From the NCBI RefSeq assembly GCF_029846635.1, contig NZ_JARVTG010000002.1, forward strand, positions 1,343,501 to 1,407,500: a DNA stretch of 64,000 nucleotides. Direction: 5' to 3'. The notes beneath the pieces are model-generated. The model was not told where the DNA came from and searched no databases. It saw only the letters and a list, made by a program, of their open reading frames with translations. This DNA is from Pokkaliibacter sp. MBI-7. Lineage in GTDB: Bacteria > Pseudomonadota > Gammaproteobacteria > Pseudomonadales > Balneatricaceae. Positions 26,619 through 34,076 of this stretch are shown piece after piece. How positions within the stretch are numbered: the stretch's first letter is position 1; each line of letters begins with the position of its first letter. Both the position numbers and the translations under genes were made by a program.

Positions 26619-27938
26619 GGGTCTGTCAAACGAACTGTGTAACTGCTCCCTTTCAGAGTGCGGCCAGCGGCACGCGCTCCTCCCCAAACATCACCTGAAA
26701 ACTCTGTAGTGCCGGTTTCCAGTGATGAATAGCCTTCCAGTTCTTCGATGCTTCGCGGATGGCCAGAAAGAGTGACTTGAGTGCCGAATCGTCGTTCGGA
26801 AAAATGCGCCGATTACGTGTCAGTTTCCGCAGGCTCATGTTCAGGGATTCGATGGCGTTGGTCGTGTAGATCACTTTCCGGATCTCCGGCAGGAACTGGA
26901 AGAACGGCATGATGTTGTCCCAGTGACCGCGCCACAACCGCACCACCGCCCGATATTTCTCACCCCAATCGCTCTCAAAGTCATCCAGTTCGCGCACGGC
27001 TTCGTCCGCTGTCGCCGATGTGTAAATTCGCTTCAGGGCACCCACAACGACCTTGCTGTCTTTGGTGTTGACATAACGCAAGCTGGCGCGCACCAGATGC
27101 ACAATACACAGCTGGGTCAACGTTTTCGGAAACACCGCGTTGACCGCTTCCGGCAGGCCTTTCAGACCGTCCATACTGGCGATGTAAATATCCTGCACGC
27201 CACGATGACGCAACTCCGTCAGCACCGACAACCAGAACTTCGCCCCTTCGCTTTCGGCCAGCCACAGACCCAGCACTTCTTTCTCGCCGCGCAGATTGAC
27301 GCCAAGCACAACGTGCGCTGACTTGTTCACCACCTGCTTGTTGTGCTGTACCTTGACCACCAGACCATCCAGCCAGACGATGGGGTAAATCGCTTCCAGC
27401 GGTCGCGTCTGCCACGCTTTGGCTTCCTCCAGAACCGCATCAGTAACCTGGGCGATGAGTGTGTGCGAAATCGTCACACCGTATAAGTCCACCAGCGCAC
27501 TCTCGATATCACGCGTGGTCATGCCCTTGGCGTACAGGGTCAGGATCTTGTCTTCCATCCCCGCCAGCCGAACTTGCCGCTTCTTGAGCAGCTGTGGCTC
27601 GAAGCGGCCTTCGCGGTCGCGGGGAGTCTCTATGAGCAAGTCGCCGACATCACTCTGCACCGTTTTACGGCTCTTGCCGTTACGGGTATTGCCCCGCTTG
27701 GCACCGGGCTCGGCTTTGTCGTGGCGGTCGTAGCCAAGGTGGTCGTCCATCTCGGCTTGCAGGCTGCGATTGATCATGTGTTGCAGCATCTGGGCGTACA
27801 GCTTGCTGACATCCTCCGGGGTCTTACATTCCTGAGTCAGCTCATCCAATGTCTCTGGCGTTAGTGCCATGTAACTGCTCCTCGCGGTGTTCCCGCATCA
27901 TCCCATAAACGCAGTTACACAGTTCAATTTACAGACCC
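26619..27938 (-). mobile_element. IS256-family element, 1320 bp
   Basis: Both ends begin GGGTCTGT and share AACTGTGTAACTGC (28-bp inverted repeats with three mismatches). The 8-bp direct repeat ACGTTTCA flanks it at 26611-26618 and 27939-27946, the usual duplication size for IS256. It carries a single transposase gene. The insertion hit the last codon of a methyltransferase gene. Confidence 0.94.
26653..27870 (-). CDS. IS256-family (mutator-type) transposase
   Basis: A 405-residue transposase of the mutator class. Characteristic segments are AEMDDHLGYDRHDK near the N-terminus, IETPRDREGRFEPQL, the DDE first Asp in PIVWLDGLVVKV, the second in IYIASMDGLKGLPEAV, LTQLCIVHLVRASLRYV and the Glu region YTTNAIESLNMSLRKLTRNR. 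The frame is intact and the element has clean ends, so it may be active. Confidence 0.94.
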   Translation of the reverse strand: MALTPETLDELTQECKTPEDVSKLYAQMLQHMINRSLQAEMDDHLGYDRHDKAEPGAKRGNTRNGKSRKTVQSDVGDLLIETPRDREGRFEPQLLKKRQVRLAGMEDKILTLYAKGMTTRDIESALVDLYGVTISHTLIAQVTDAVLEEAKAWQTRPLEAIYPIVWLDGLVVKVQHNKQVVNKSAHVVLGVNLRGEKEVLGLWLAESEGAKFWLSVLTELRHRGVQDIYIASMDGLKGLPEAVNAVFPKTLTQLCIVHLVRASLRYVNTKDSKVVVGALKRIYTSATADEAVRELDDFESDWGEKYRAVVRLWRGHWDNIMPFFQFLPEIRKVIYTTNAIESLNMSLRKLTRNRRIFPNDDSALKSLFLAIREASKNWKAIHHWKPALQSFQVMFGEERVPLAAL

Positions 27939-28529
27939 ACGTTTCACCGCGACCACGGAATATGTATGCCAATGCTTCATTCTACCCAATGAGGTTTTCT
28001 CTTTTTCATCACGTTCAAAGAACCTGACTATTTCAAAATCTGAGAACAAAGCCTTTACCTCTGATTCCGAAAAAGGTGCTGTTGGACTACGATAATTATT
28101 AGCCCAGCTGTCTTTGAAACCCATGAAATCGCCAGCAAACACCCCACCGATTTCAATTGAGGATTTAATGTTGCTCCATGTCGCTTCAAATTGGTCTGGG
28201 TTAGCGAAGAACAAGCTTGAGTTTGCGATAACTACACCAGACTTTGGATAGTCAAACGACTCAAAAGACGACTCTACGATATCCACTAGTGACTTTGACC
28301 CAAATCTGTCTCGACAAATAGCAATCGAATCAGGGTTAATATCGAAGCCATAAACTTGAAAACCCTGTCGCTCTAGATACGCGATATCACTTCCAGTTCC
28401 ACAACCGCAGTCAGTGGCTACTTTGAGGTTTGATTTATTAAGTCCGGCTGCAAACGCTGTACGTTTTGAATGTGGGCGAGATAATGCCTTTTCGTAATAC
28501 TGACGCCAAATTTCAGTGTTCTCATCCAT
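27924..28529 (-). CDS. SAM-dependent methyltransferase, integron cassette gene
   Basis: Start chosen at ATG 28529 (MDENTEIWRQYYEKAL), 201 residues. Motif I is VATDCGCGTGSDIAYLE, with the acidic end of beta 2 in VYGFDINPDSI, then VVIANSSLFFANP for motif IV: a class I methyltransferase, possibly of the tellurite-resistance/TehB-like group, substrate unknown. The last four residues (GSVN) come from the IS256 end: without the element the frame would read VAVKRI then stop. The attC-like core site 25 bp upstream and AT-rich composition mark it as the last preserved cassette of the array. Confidence 0.75.
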   Translation of the reverse strand: MDENTEIWRQYYEKALSRPHSKRTAFAAGLNKSNLKVATDCGCGTGSDIAYLERQGFQVYGFDINPDSIAICRDRFGSKSLVDIVESSFESFDYPKSGVVIANSSLFFANPDQFEATWSNIKSSIEIGGVFAGDFMGFKDSWANNYRSPTAPFSESEVKALFSDFEIVRFFERDEKEKTSLGRMKHWHTYSVVAVKRGSVN

Positions 28530-28553
28530 AAGTTTCTGATTTTCCGTAAAAGT

Positions 28554-28751
28554 ACATAACGCTACAAGCAGAGGCTTACTTTGCGTTTTGGAGCGAAGCA
28601 ACAGCAACATAAGTCCTGCTGTACACCATCAAGCCAGTCGTTATCTCCTAGCTGGGTAGCTGATTGACTCAAGACGAGGGAGTGTTGGCTGACACAGAGC
28701 TATGAACAGTCTCTCAAGCGTTGCGAATTACTCTTAAATGCTTTGTTAAAT
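28554..28751 (-). repeat. attC-like recombination site, long or composite
   Basis: On the minus strand it opens with ATTTAAC (consensus RYYYAAC), continues AAAGCATTTAAGAG and TTCGCAACGC, wording familiar from Vibrio-type cassette repeats. It closes with GCGTTATGT just before the methyltransferase cassette. At about 198 bp it is longer than usual, so it may be two fused or damaged sites. Confidence 0.5.
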
Positions 28752-29561
28752 TTCGGTCACCCTAAGAGTACCGTCATCGTTCAAACCGATTTTTTTCAGT
28801 TTTACATGACTATGTCTCTCATCTAACCAACCTAAAACCTCCGTAATATCTGCTTGGGACATTCTTGCTCCAAAGATGATGCCACTTAATCTAGATACAG
28901 GAAATTCAGAAACGTTTTCTCTGACAAGTGCAGGCAGTCCAACACCTTGATTTTGAGCGTGAGAAATAACTCTGAACTCACTCTCATAGCTCCATTCTTT
29001 GGTCTTAGTAACTAATGAATTAAAAGCATCTTCTTCAGAGAAGTCCAAAATATCAATTGAGTTAATCCTGTTAACATAGTTAACCTTCCAAGCTCTACCG
29101 AAGTAATCATTACTCGTATCAAACTCTAGACAGAAGCCACGATGATTATTGGCATAATGAGCCCACATAAGGACATTTTGAGGATCGGACGATAGACTGA
29201 ATATGCCCCACTTCTGATCTACTGTTTCAAATGTCTTATCTCTTATGTCCTTTGTAAGCTTTAGATGTGTTTCATTAGATAATGAATCATAGTACTTAAA
29301 GTAATCCACTGGCCCTACAACAGGACTCAGATGCTTTTGTACCTCATACGCCCAAACACGATGTTTAGACCTGTATTCCAAGTCTGAAAGATCACCTACC
29401 TTCAGCTGAAATTGACACTCAAATGGGTCATTCAGCCCACTTGGAAATGGATAATACAGTTCATTTTTCTCAAAGATACTTTTTATAAATTCCGTCCTAC
29501 TGGGCTCAAAAGCTCTATATTTGTAAAGCTTCTTCACACCAAGATCCCTAGCTGACTTCAT
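28746..29561 (-). CDS. DUF2971-family protein, integron cassette gene
   Basis: A 271-residue protein with the DUF2971 pattern: KLYKYRAFEP at the start, ELYYPFPSGLNDPFECQF, WGIFSLSSDPQNVLMWAHYA, then GFCLEFD and a late EFRVI. Members are scattered in phage-defence and mobile regions, and their biochemical role is not known to me. No signal peptide or membrane segment. It sits between two attC-like sites on the minus strand as a single-gene cassette. Confidence 0.75.
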   Translation of the reverse strand: MKSARDLGVKKLYKYRAFEPSRTEFIKSIFEKNELYYPFPSGLNDPFECQFQLKVGDLSDLEYRSKHRVWAYEVQKHLSPVVGPVDYFKYYDSLSNETHLKLTKDIRDKTFETVDQKWGIFSLSSDPQNVLMWAHYANNHRGFCLEFDTSNDYFGRAWKVNYVNRINSIDILDFSEEDAFNSLVTKTKEWSYESEFRVISHAQNQGVGLPALVRENVSEFPVSRLSGIIFGARMSQADITEVLGWLDERHSHVKLKKIGLNDDGTLRVTEI

Positions 29562-29587
29562 TATGCTCTCCTTCGCGTATTTGAGAA

Positions 29588-29705
29588 ATTTAACGCCTTG
29601 CTCACCTGAAAATATTGCGGAGAGCGTTTTTGTGTAAAATGGAGCTACTCGACATACACAAAAACGAGCGCAGCAATATTTGCCAGGTACAGCAATTTGT
29701 TAGGC
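29588..29705 (-). repeat. attC site
   Basis: On the minus strand it runs from GCCTAAC to GCGTTAAAT. The long imperfect stem contains AATATTGC, CGTTTTTGTGTA and its partner TACACAAAAACG, then GCAATATT. Core site GTTAAAT fits GTTRRRY. The first bases overlap the stop of the upstream cassette gene, as is usual. Confidence 0.85.
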
Positions 29706-29706
29706 T

Positions 29707-30399
29707 TTACCACAGTTTCCACCAAAGCTTTTTAGAAACTCCTGACGCTTCTTTAGCTGGCATATCTACGGGTTCACGTGGCCGCCAATAGTTATGCCCT
29801 ACCAAGTTTGACAAGCTCTCAATCTGAGTGCCAGCCCTCTCAATTAGCTCAATGAGGCTTTTTATTAAAGGATCTCTAGGCACACTAACTGAGTAATAAA
29901 CCTCATCGTAATCTGGATCCCGTTCTTGGATATATAGGAACCCATCTCTTGCATAGACATCTAACTCCCATCCTTGGTCGACATCATAAAAAACCTCACC
30001 ACTCTCAGTTTCAATGACAGATTTGATAAAGTTTTCTATTTCTCCGAGCGTGTCGTACCAAGGAAATCCTACATGTATATCCTCTTCCGAATTCCATAGC
30101 CAAAATCGAAGCCAAAAATATTGATGTATTTCGTTAAAAGACTTCTCGTGCCTTTTGGCTGCAGATAAAACACCAGAATAATAATTCGCTAGCTGATGTT
30201 CATGACCTGACACTTCTGAGGTTCTTGCCATTTGCTCAACCACCCGAGGGAAGTCGAGCGTTGGAAGAGGGTCTACTTCCTTCCTCTCCACAATCTGAGG
30301 GTGGGAGTCGGGACCATAATAAAAGTCATCTTTCAGCAGATAGCATATTTCTGCATCAATCTTACTTATTGGCCTTGTGTTATCAATCCAGGATTTCAT
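29707..30399 (-). CDS. Unknown soluble protein, integron cassette gene
   Basis: A 230-residue protein starting MKSWIDNTRPISKIDAEICY immediately after an attC core site (GTTAGGC ATCAATA ATG). Acidic and tryptophan-rich, no signal peptide or membrane helix. Features include FWLRFWLWNSEEDIHVGFPW and YIQERDPDYDEVYYSV in the middle and a basic C-terminus (KEASGVSKKLWWKLW). I do not recognise a family. Such orphan proteins are typical of chromosomal integron cassettes. Confidence 0.7.
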   Translation of the reverse strand: MKSWIDNTRPISKIDAEICYLLKDDFYYGPDSHPQIVERKEVDPLPTLDFPRVVEQMARTSEVSGHEHQLANYYSGVLSAAKRHEKSFNEIHQYFWLRFWLWNSEEDIHVGFPWYDTLGEIENFIKSVIETESGEVFYDVDQGWELDVYARDGFLYIQERDPDYDEVYYSVSVPRDPLIKSLIELIERAGTQIESLSNLVGHNYWRPREPVDMPAKEASGVSKKLWWKLW

Positions 30400-30406
30400 T
30401 ATTGAT

Positions 30407-30517
30407 GCCTAACGCCCGGCTAAGCCGCCGGAACGGAGTTGATTGTTTTGCGCTAACGTAGCGAAAAAGCGCAAAACGAGCAACGCAGTGGAGGTCGGTT
30501 TGAGCCGTTTGTTATAA
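30407..30517 (-). repeat. attC site
   Basis: Minus strand: TTATAAC, AAACGGCTCAAACCGACC, a long stem with CGTTTTGCGC / GCGCAAAAC, then CGGCTTAGCCGGGCGTTAGGC. The outer boxes and the GCGTTAGGC end are classic for cassette recombination sites. Confidence 0.88.
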
Positions 30518-30820
30518 GTCATTTCTTTGATGTGATTTTGCAATTGTGATTGCCATAATAACAATGAATAAAACCAAGCTGAAGAAAGGAGAAAGGGAAA
30601 AAGTTAGGACAGACAACTTTGCCGGAAATATGCTTTTACCTAAAAATAAAACACCTATTGACAGGATTGGGATAACTGATAGAAATAATGAAATTTTAGA
30701 CAGGCGACTCTGTTTTATTTTGCACTGCCAATAAGACAGAATCCACCAGAGAGGAGGAAAAAGCAAAGCGCTGCCTATAGCGATCAATATTAAAAAGGTG
30801 ACTGGTTGTGCAGATGCCAC
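30512..30820 (-). CDS. Small membrane protein, integron cassette gene
   Basis: A 102-residue hydrophobic protein with about three membrane helices (VTFLILIAIGSALLFPPLWW, ISLFLSVIPILSIGVLFLG and FFSLVLFIVIMAITIA) separated by short basic loops. No family recognised. It lies between two attC-like sites; its stop overlaps the start of the next attC by a few bases. No ribosome-binding site stands out. Confidence 0.6.
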   Translation of the reverse strand: MASAQPVTFLILIAIGSALLFPPLWWILSYWQCKIKQSRLSKISLFLSVIPILSIGVLFLGKSIFPAKLSVLTFSLSPFFSLVLFIVIMAITIAKSHQRNDL

Positions 30821-30835
30821 TTGCTGCTCCTTGAC

Positions 30836-30904
30836 TTATAACGCTGTTATAAATTGCCGAAAAAAGCACAGCTTATTGAGGTCGATTTCATAACCTTGTT
30901 AGTT
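30836..30904 (-). repeat. attC site, short
   Basis: Minus strand from AACTAAC to GCGTTATAA, about 69 bp. GTTATGAAATCG on the left pairs imperfectly with CAATTTATAAC on the right. It overlaps the stop codon of the first cassette gene. Confidence 0.7.
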
Positions 30905-31657
30905 GCGCATACTTTCTATTTTGGAATTTTTTCTTTCCGTGCTTTCCTTTTTAAGATTTTCAAGTTTCAGCTTTAGAAACCCTTCTGGATTAAGTTTGCA
31001 ATGGTAATGATGGTGTTCTTTAAGCTGATCTTCCTTTTCCTTCTCTATTTGCTTAACTGATTTATTTTTTACACCCCATAATTCAAGAGCTTTTTTCGAA
31101 GTCATGAACAAACTGTATATTAACGCTAAAAGCGAAACAACCGGATTTGACCAACCCAAGTAAGCAATTATTGCGGGAATCACGCACAGCCACAATATTA
31201 ATGTAATGCGCAGTGCTTTAATACCTTTTACACGTAAGGCAATTTCATTTCTAGCATCATCACTAGATTTATATGGGATCGTCGAGTATATTTCTGATAA
31301 CGAATCCCTTGATAAATCAATATCAGGCTCCTTTCCTTTAGGGTAGTCACCCCAACAAAAATAGACGCCCTCACAATCTGGATAACCGAGCAAATAATTT
31401 TCACCAGTGACGTTTTTGATACTAAAATCAGAATCGGTCATATTTTTCACCATGACCATCAAAGGTGTTGGAAACCTTTCAATCCAAATATTTAACTCAG
31501 ATTCACAAATTTCTTTTACTTCTTCAAAAAGGTTTTTTTCGTAAATATTAACTATTAATATTGCAAACTCTTGATCTGTAAACACTGGCTTGTAGCTTAC
31601 ATAGTAACCGGCTCTCTTTTCTTCAATATTTTCATATCTAATCCAGTTATTGATCAC
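30899..31657 (-). CDS. Unknown protein with two membrane helices, first integron cassette
   Basis: A 252-residue protein starting at GTG 31657 with GGAG upstream. Residues about 1-145 are soluble and acidic, then two hydrophobic helices (ITLILWLCVIPAIIAYLGW and PVVSLLALIYSLFM), then a highly charged, probably coiled C-terminal tail that includes a histidine cluster EHHHYHC. No family recognised. It is the first cassette, immediately next to the attI-like region, so it would be the best expressed one in a working integron. Confidence 0.65.
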   Translation of the reverse strand: MINNWIRYENIEEKRAGYYVSYKPVFTDQEFAILIVNIYEKNLFEEVKEICESELNIWIERFPTPLMVMVKNMTDSDFSIKNVTGENYLLGYPDCEGVYFCWGDYPKGKEPDIDLSRDSLSEIYSTIPYKSSDDARNEIALRVKGIKALRITLILWLCVIPAIIAYLGWSNPVVSLLALIYSLFMTSKKALELWGVKNKSVKQIEKEKEDQLKEHHHYHCKLNPEGFLKLKLENLKKESTERKNSKIESMRN

Positions 31658-31677
31658 TATGACTAAACTCCAATATC

Positions 31678-31899
31678 AACTAACAGTATGTTAATGAGGT
31701 CTTCGACCTAATAACAATTATTAAAAGGTATACCTTTTAGTAAACCTTCTCCTAAAAGCAGTCATATAAGATTTTGATCTTAATAGAAAAAATAAATTAG
31801 CCAACACTAACACGAGTCACTAAAAGGTATTTTTTATCGATAACAGACCATCCAAAAGGTATACCTTCTTCCAGTTTTTTCAAGGAAGAAGTGCTCGAC
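31678..31899. promoter_or_regulatory. attI-like region with AAAAGGTATACCTTTT palindromes
   Basis: Between the first cassette (minus) and the intI fragment (plus). GTTAGTT on the minus strand at 31678-31684 is the junction core. AAAAGGTATACCTTTT at 31723-31738 is a perfect 16-bp palindrome, with a half copy at 31822-31830 and a near-full copy at 31854-31867. They could be integrase-binding repeats or operators of the divergent promoters. Confidence 0.6.
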
Positions 31900-32061
31900 A
31901 TGGTGAAGCCTCTCTTTCTAACATCTGGCCAAGACTGCATGATGGTACATCGATACAGTAGGCGGACCATTGACGCCTATCTGTACTGGACAAAAGTTTT
32001 CATCCTATTCTGCAATAAATAACACCCAGCCTCTCTTGGTCAGAGTGACATTAAACGCTTT
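31900..32061 (+). pseudogene. intI: Integron integrase gene remnant (intI)
   Basis: ATG 31900 opens MVKPLFLTSGQDCMMVHRYS, then RRTIDAYLYWTKVFILFCNK, a TAA at 32020-32022, then HPASLGQSDIKRF in the same frame before similarity is lost near 32061. This is the N-terminal SAM-like DNA-binding domain of tyrosine recombinases; the wording R-Y-S-x-x-T-I-x-A-Y-L-x-W-I and F-H-N-K-x-H-P is that of IntI integrases, close to the Vibrio IntIA type as I remember it. The catalytic domain (R-H-R-Y) is missing. It is divergent from the cassettes with attI between, exactly the integron layout. No integrase activity can remain. Confidence 0.8.
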
Positions 32062-32138
32062 CATATCTTGGAGTTAGATGCTTGCGTGGTAACTGCTCAA
32101 CTTGGATGGACTGGGGTTATCCACCCATCAACTTCTGG
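32062..32138. other. Unassigned DNA after the intI fragment
   Basis: The intI frame stays open for a while but the residues no longer resemble an integrase. This is where the deletion joint of the integron probably lies. Confidence 0.4.
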
Positions 32139-32546
32139 TTACTTAAGTGAACAGGGTAGTTTGCAGAACTGCTTGGACAAAATTTCACCCTTCTCATTAA
32201 TCTTCACCAGAAGGCGAAACGGTACGCCACTGTCATAGGGGTTCTCGACCACCCAGCCTCCAGCATTTTCCGGCTGTAGCTTACCGCTGAAACCAATGCC
32301 TATTTCATACCCACCTTTAAGTGGATATACCTTGGTTTCGGCAATTTCACCTGGCTGAAGGTCAGACAGATGCCGTCTGTCTGGCCCGGCAGTCACTTCT
32401 ATATCTTGCAAGTTGGACGAGCCAGAAGGCGCCTCATATTCAATAGCAATATAGCTAGCCGGCGATGTCGGATAACCGAAATACCAAACAGATGCCACAC
32501 CGAAAACCAGCCCCATCAGAGCATAACGCCACATAGCAATTCTCAC
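32139..32546 (-). CDS. Unknown membrane-anchored or exported protein
   Basis: A 135-residue protein with one N-terminal hydrophobic helix (WRYALMGLVFGVASVWYFGY) and a soluble C-terminal part that looks beta-rich (YIAIEYEAPSGSSNLQDIEV, YPLKGGYEIGIGFSG). Two cysteines close to the end (KQFCKLPCSLK) may form a disulfide in the periplasm. No family recognised. The gene stands alone on the minus strand with about 130 bp on either side. Confidence 0.6.
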   Translation of the reverse strand: MRIAMWRYALMGLVFGVASVWYFGYPTSPASYIAIEYEAPSGSSNLQDIEVTAGPDRRHLSDLQPGEIAETKVYPLKGGYEIGIGFSGKLQPENAGGWVVENPYDSGVPFRLLVKINEKGEILSKQFCKLPCSLK

Positions 32547-32681
32547 TTCAGGGGCTGATTGTTTTATAGGAACTCGAACTTTTCAGGACACTATCAAGCA
32601 GATCGATAGCTCCAATTCCACATAGATATTTTTGAATCGCAAAGTAAAAGGGGTATCTCCCCCTTTTACTTTAACTGCATT

Positions 32682-33137
32682 TCACATCGCTTCTTGCGGG
32701 CACTGAGCATGGTCTGTAAACGCATCACCCTCATTTAGAAAATCGACATGAACCTGATTTATCAACCAATGTGATTCACTATTTTTATATAAAATAAACA
32801 TCGACAGAGGTTCATCAGCACTACTATAGCCATTAATTGTAAGGCATCCCGAAGCCCCACCTTTTTCCATCATTTCAAAAGTATTTTCCCGCTTTTTCAA
32901 CATTTCATGCATGGTATATAAACGAAGCAGAGACTTCTTGTTTACATCTGGATTTTTTGAAAATTGCGCCTCCTCTATAAATCCCTTTGTAAAAAAGGAG
33001 GGCCCTCTTTCAAAGGCATTATTTTCGTTTACTTCGAGCGAAAATTTATCAAATGCATCCAGCAACGGAGATGGCTGGCCAGCGTATGAACCCGTAACTA
33101 CCAACAGAGAAAAAAAGAAGGATAACAACATTCGCAT
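32682..33137 (-). CDS. Unknown exported protein
   Basis: A 151-residue protein with a signal peptide (MRMLLSFFFSLLVVTGSYA, cut before GQPSP). The mature part has ITV-like strands (SGCLTINGYSSADEPLSMFI, SESHWLINQVHVDF), reminiscent of NTF2/SnoaL-like periplasmic proteins, but I cannot assign a family. Starts two bases after the stop of the upstream gene at 33140, so the two are surely one operon. Confidence 0.65.
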   Translation of the reverse strand: MRMLLSFFFSLLVVTGSYAGQPSPLLDAFDKFSLEVNENNAFERGPSFFTKGFIEEAQFSKNPDVNKKSLLRLYTMHEMLKKRENTFEMMEKGGASGCLTINGYSSADEPLSMFILYKNSESHWLINQVHVDFLNEGDAFTDHAQCPQEAM

Positions 33138-33139
33138 TA

Positions 33140-33571
33140 TTAATTCCCCATAATCTGCTGCAATTCACGATCATAGGATTTTAAGGGAGACTTCAGCGCT
33201 CTCGCGGCCTGACAGAGCAGGCCCGAGCAGGAGGTAATAAGCTCTTCGAGATCAAAATTCCCCTTAACACTAAATGTCATACCCGCATTAATTCGTGCCA
33301 CATAGCCAACCTTCATACCGTCTTGATTGGTGAAGCTGACACTCATCCTTTTGAAACTTAATCCGATATTTTGTAGCACAGGATTACCACTGAAAGTCAT
33401 CATGCCTCCATTCCCAGAAAACGTAGTATCACCGTTTTCATTGATGGTCATAGACGCCTTTCCTTTAGCAAGAATTTTGGCGGTCATTCCCTTGTCTTTC
33501 GAGTATGCCAATTCGATAAAGCGACCCACGGCAAGTTTTACTTCCGGGCTTTGAATTTCTGCTGAGCTCAT
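33140..33571 (-). CDS. Unknown small protein, operon with the exported protein
   Basis: A 143-residue protein without signal peptide: MSSAEIQSPEVKLAVGRFIE, then a glycine/serine-rich beta part (SMTINENGDTTFSGNGGMM) and a C-terminal helix with a Cys pair (ITSCSGLLCQAARALKSP). No family recognised. Its stop is followed after two bases by the start of the exported protein, suggesting a two-gene unit. Compositionally it resembles AT-richer accessory DNA. Confidence 0.6.
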   Translation of the reverse strand: MSSAEIQSPEVKLAVGRFIELAYSKDKGMTAKILAKGKASMTINENGDTTFSGNGGMMTFSGNPVLQNIGLSFKRMSVSFTNQDGMKVGYVARINAGMTFSVKGNFDLEELITSCSGLLCQAARALKSPLKSYDRELQQIMGN

Positions 33572-33975
33572 CGATTTTCCTTAATAGCTGTCGGCAACGC
33601 TCCCTCTTCAGGAAAGGAGCACTTATGGCAGGCCCACAGCAGCAGAAAATAAACCAGCCCTTCCCTGTTGTGGTGCCTGCACATCGAGCGGCACTTCGTG
33701 CAGTCCTGCACGCCATTCAAGCAGCAGAAAGGGTATGGGCATCACCGCCGAAGATCAACCCGCCCGGCAGGCACACCTGCCTGTCTCCTTACAGGCAACA
33801 TCAGGCAGCAGCCTGTTCACTTCTCCCTGCGCAGAAATGCACATCAAAATATGACACGCAATTTTGTTTCAACTTGGTTTTTATAAAGCACACAAAGCAA
33901 AACCTCTCAAAGACGAATCACACCATAGAGCCATTTTTACTTGATCTATCGTTGAAATCATACCGATCACAAATG
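33572..33975. other. Intergenic DNA upstream of paaA
   Basis: No gene recognised. GGCAGG/CCTGCC make a small hairpin near 33772-33787. Open frames across this stretch have no ribosome-binding site or domain. Confidence 0.4.
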
Positions 33976-34015
33976 TGATACATATAAAAACTGTAGACAT
34001 CATTTTTATGTATCA
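33976..34015. promoter_or_regulatory. Candidate PaaX operator before paaA
   Basis: TGATACATA and TATGTATCA form a perfect 9-bp inverted repeat. The core halves TGATAC/GTATCA are 28 bp apart, against 27 bp in the copy before paaF. TTGAAA at about 33952 followed by TGATACAT could be the -35 and -10 boxes, with the operator overlapping the promoter. It lies about 60 bp before paaA. Confidence 0.65.
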
Positions 34016-34076
34016 TATAATCAACCCCATACAGCACATTTTGTGCTCAACAGACAAAAACAAGAGGAGCCACTGC

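Noticed and set aside
26619..27938. Integron and IS256 element as one composite transposon
   Set aside because: Only one IS256 copy exists in the window, and its target duplication shows a simple single insertion.
31900..32061. Reading the intI fragment as an ordinary phage integrase
   Set aside because: Its position divergent from an attC-bearing cassette array, and its wording, fit IntI. No phage genes are present.
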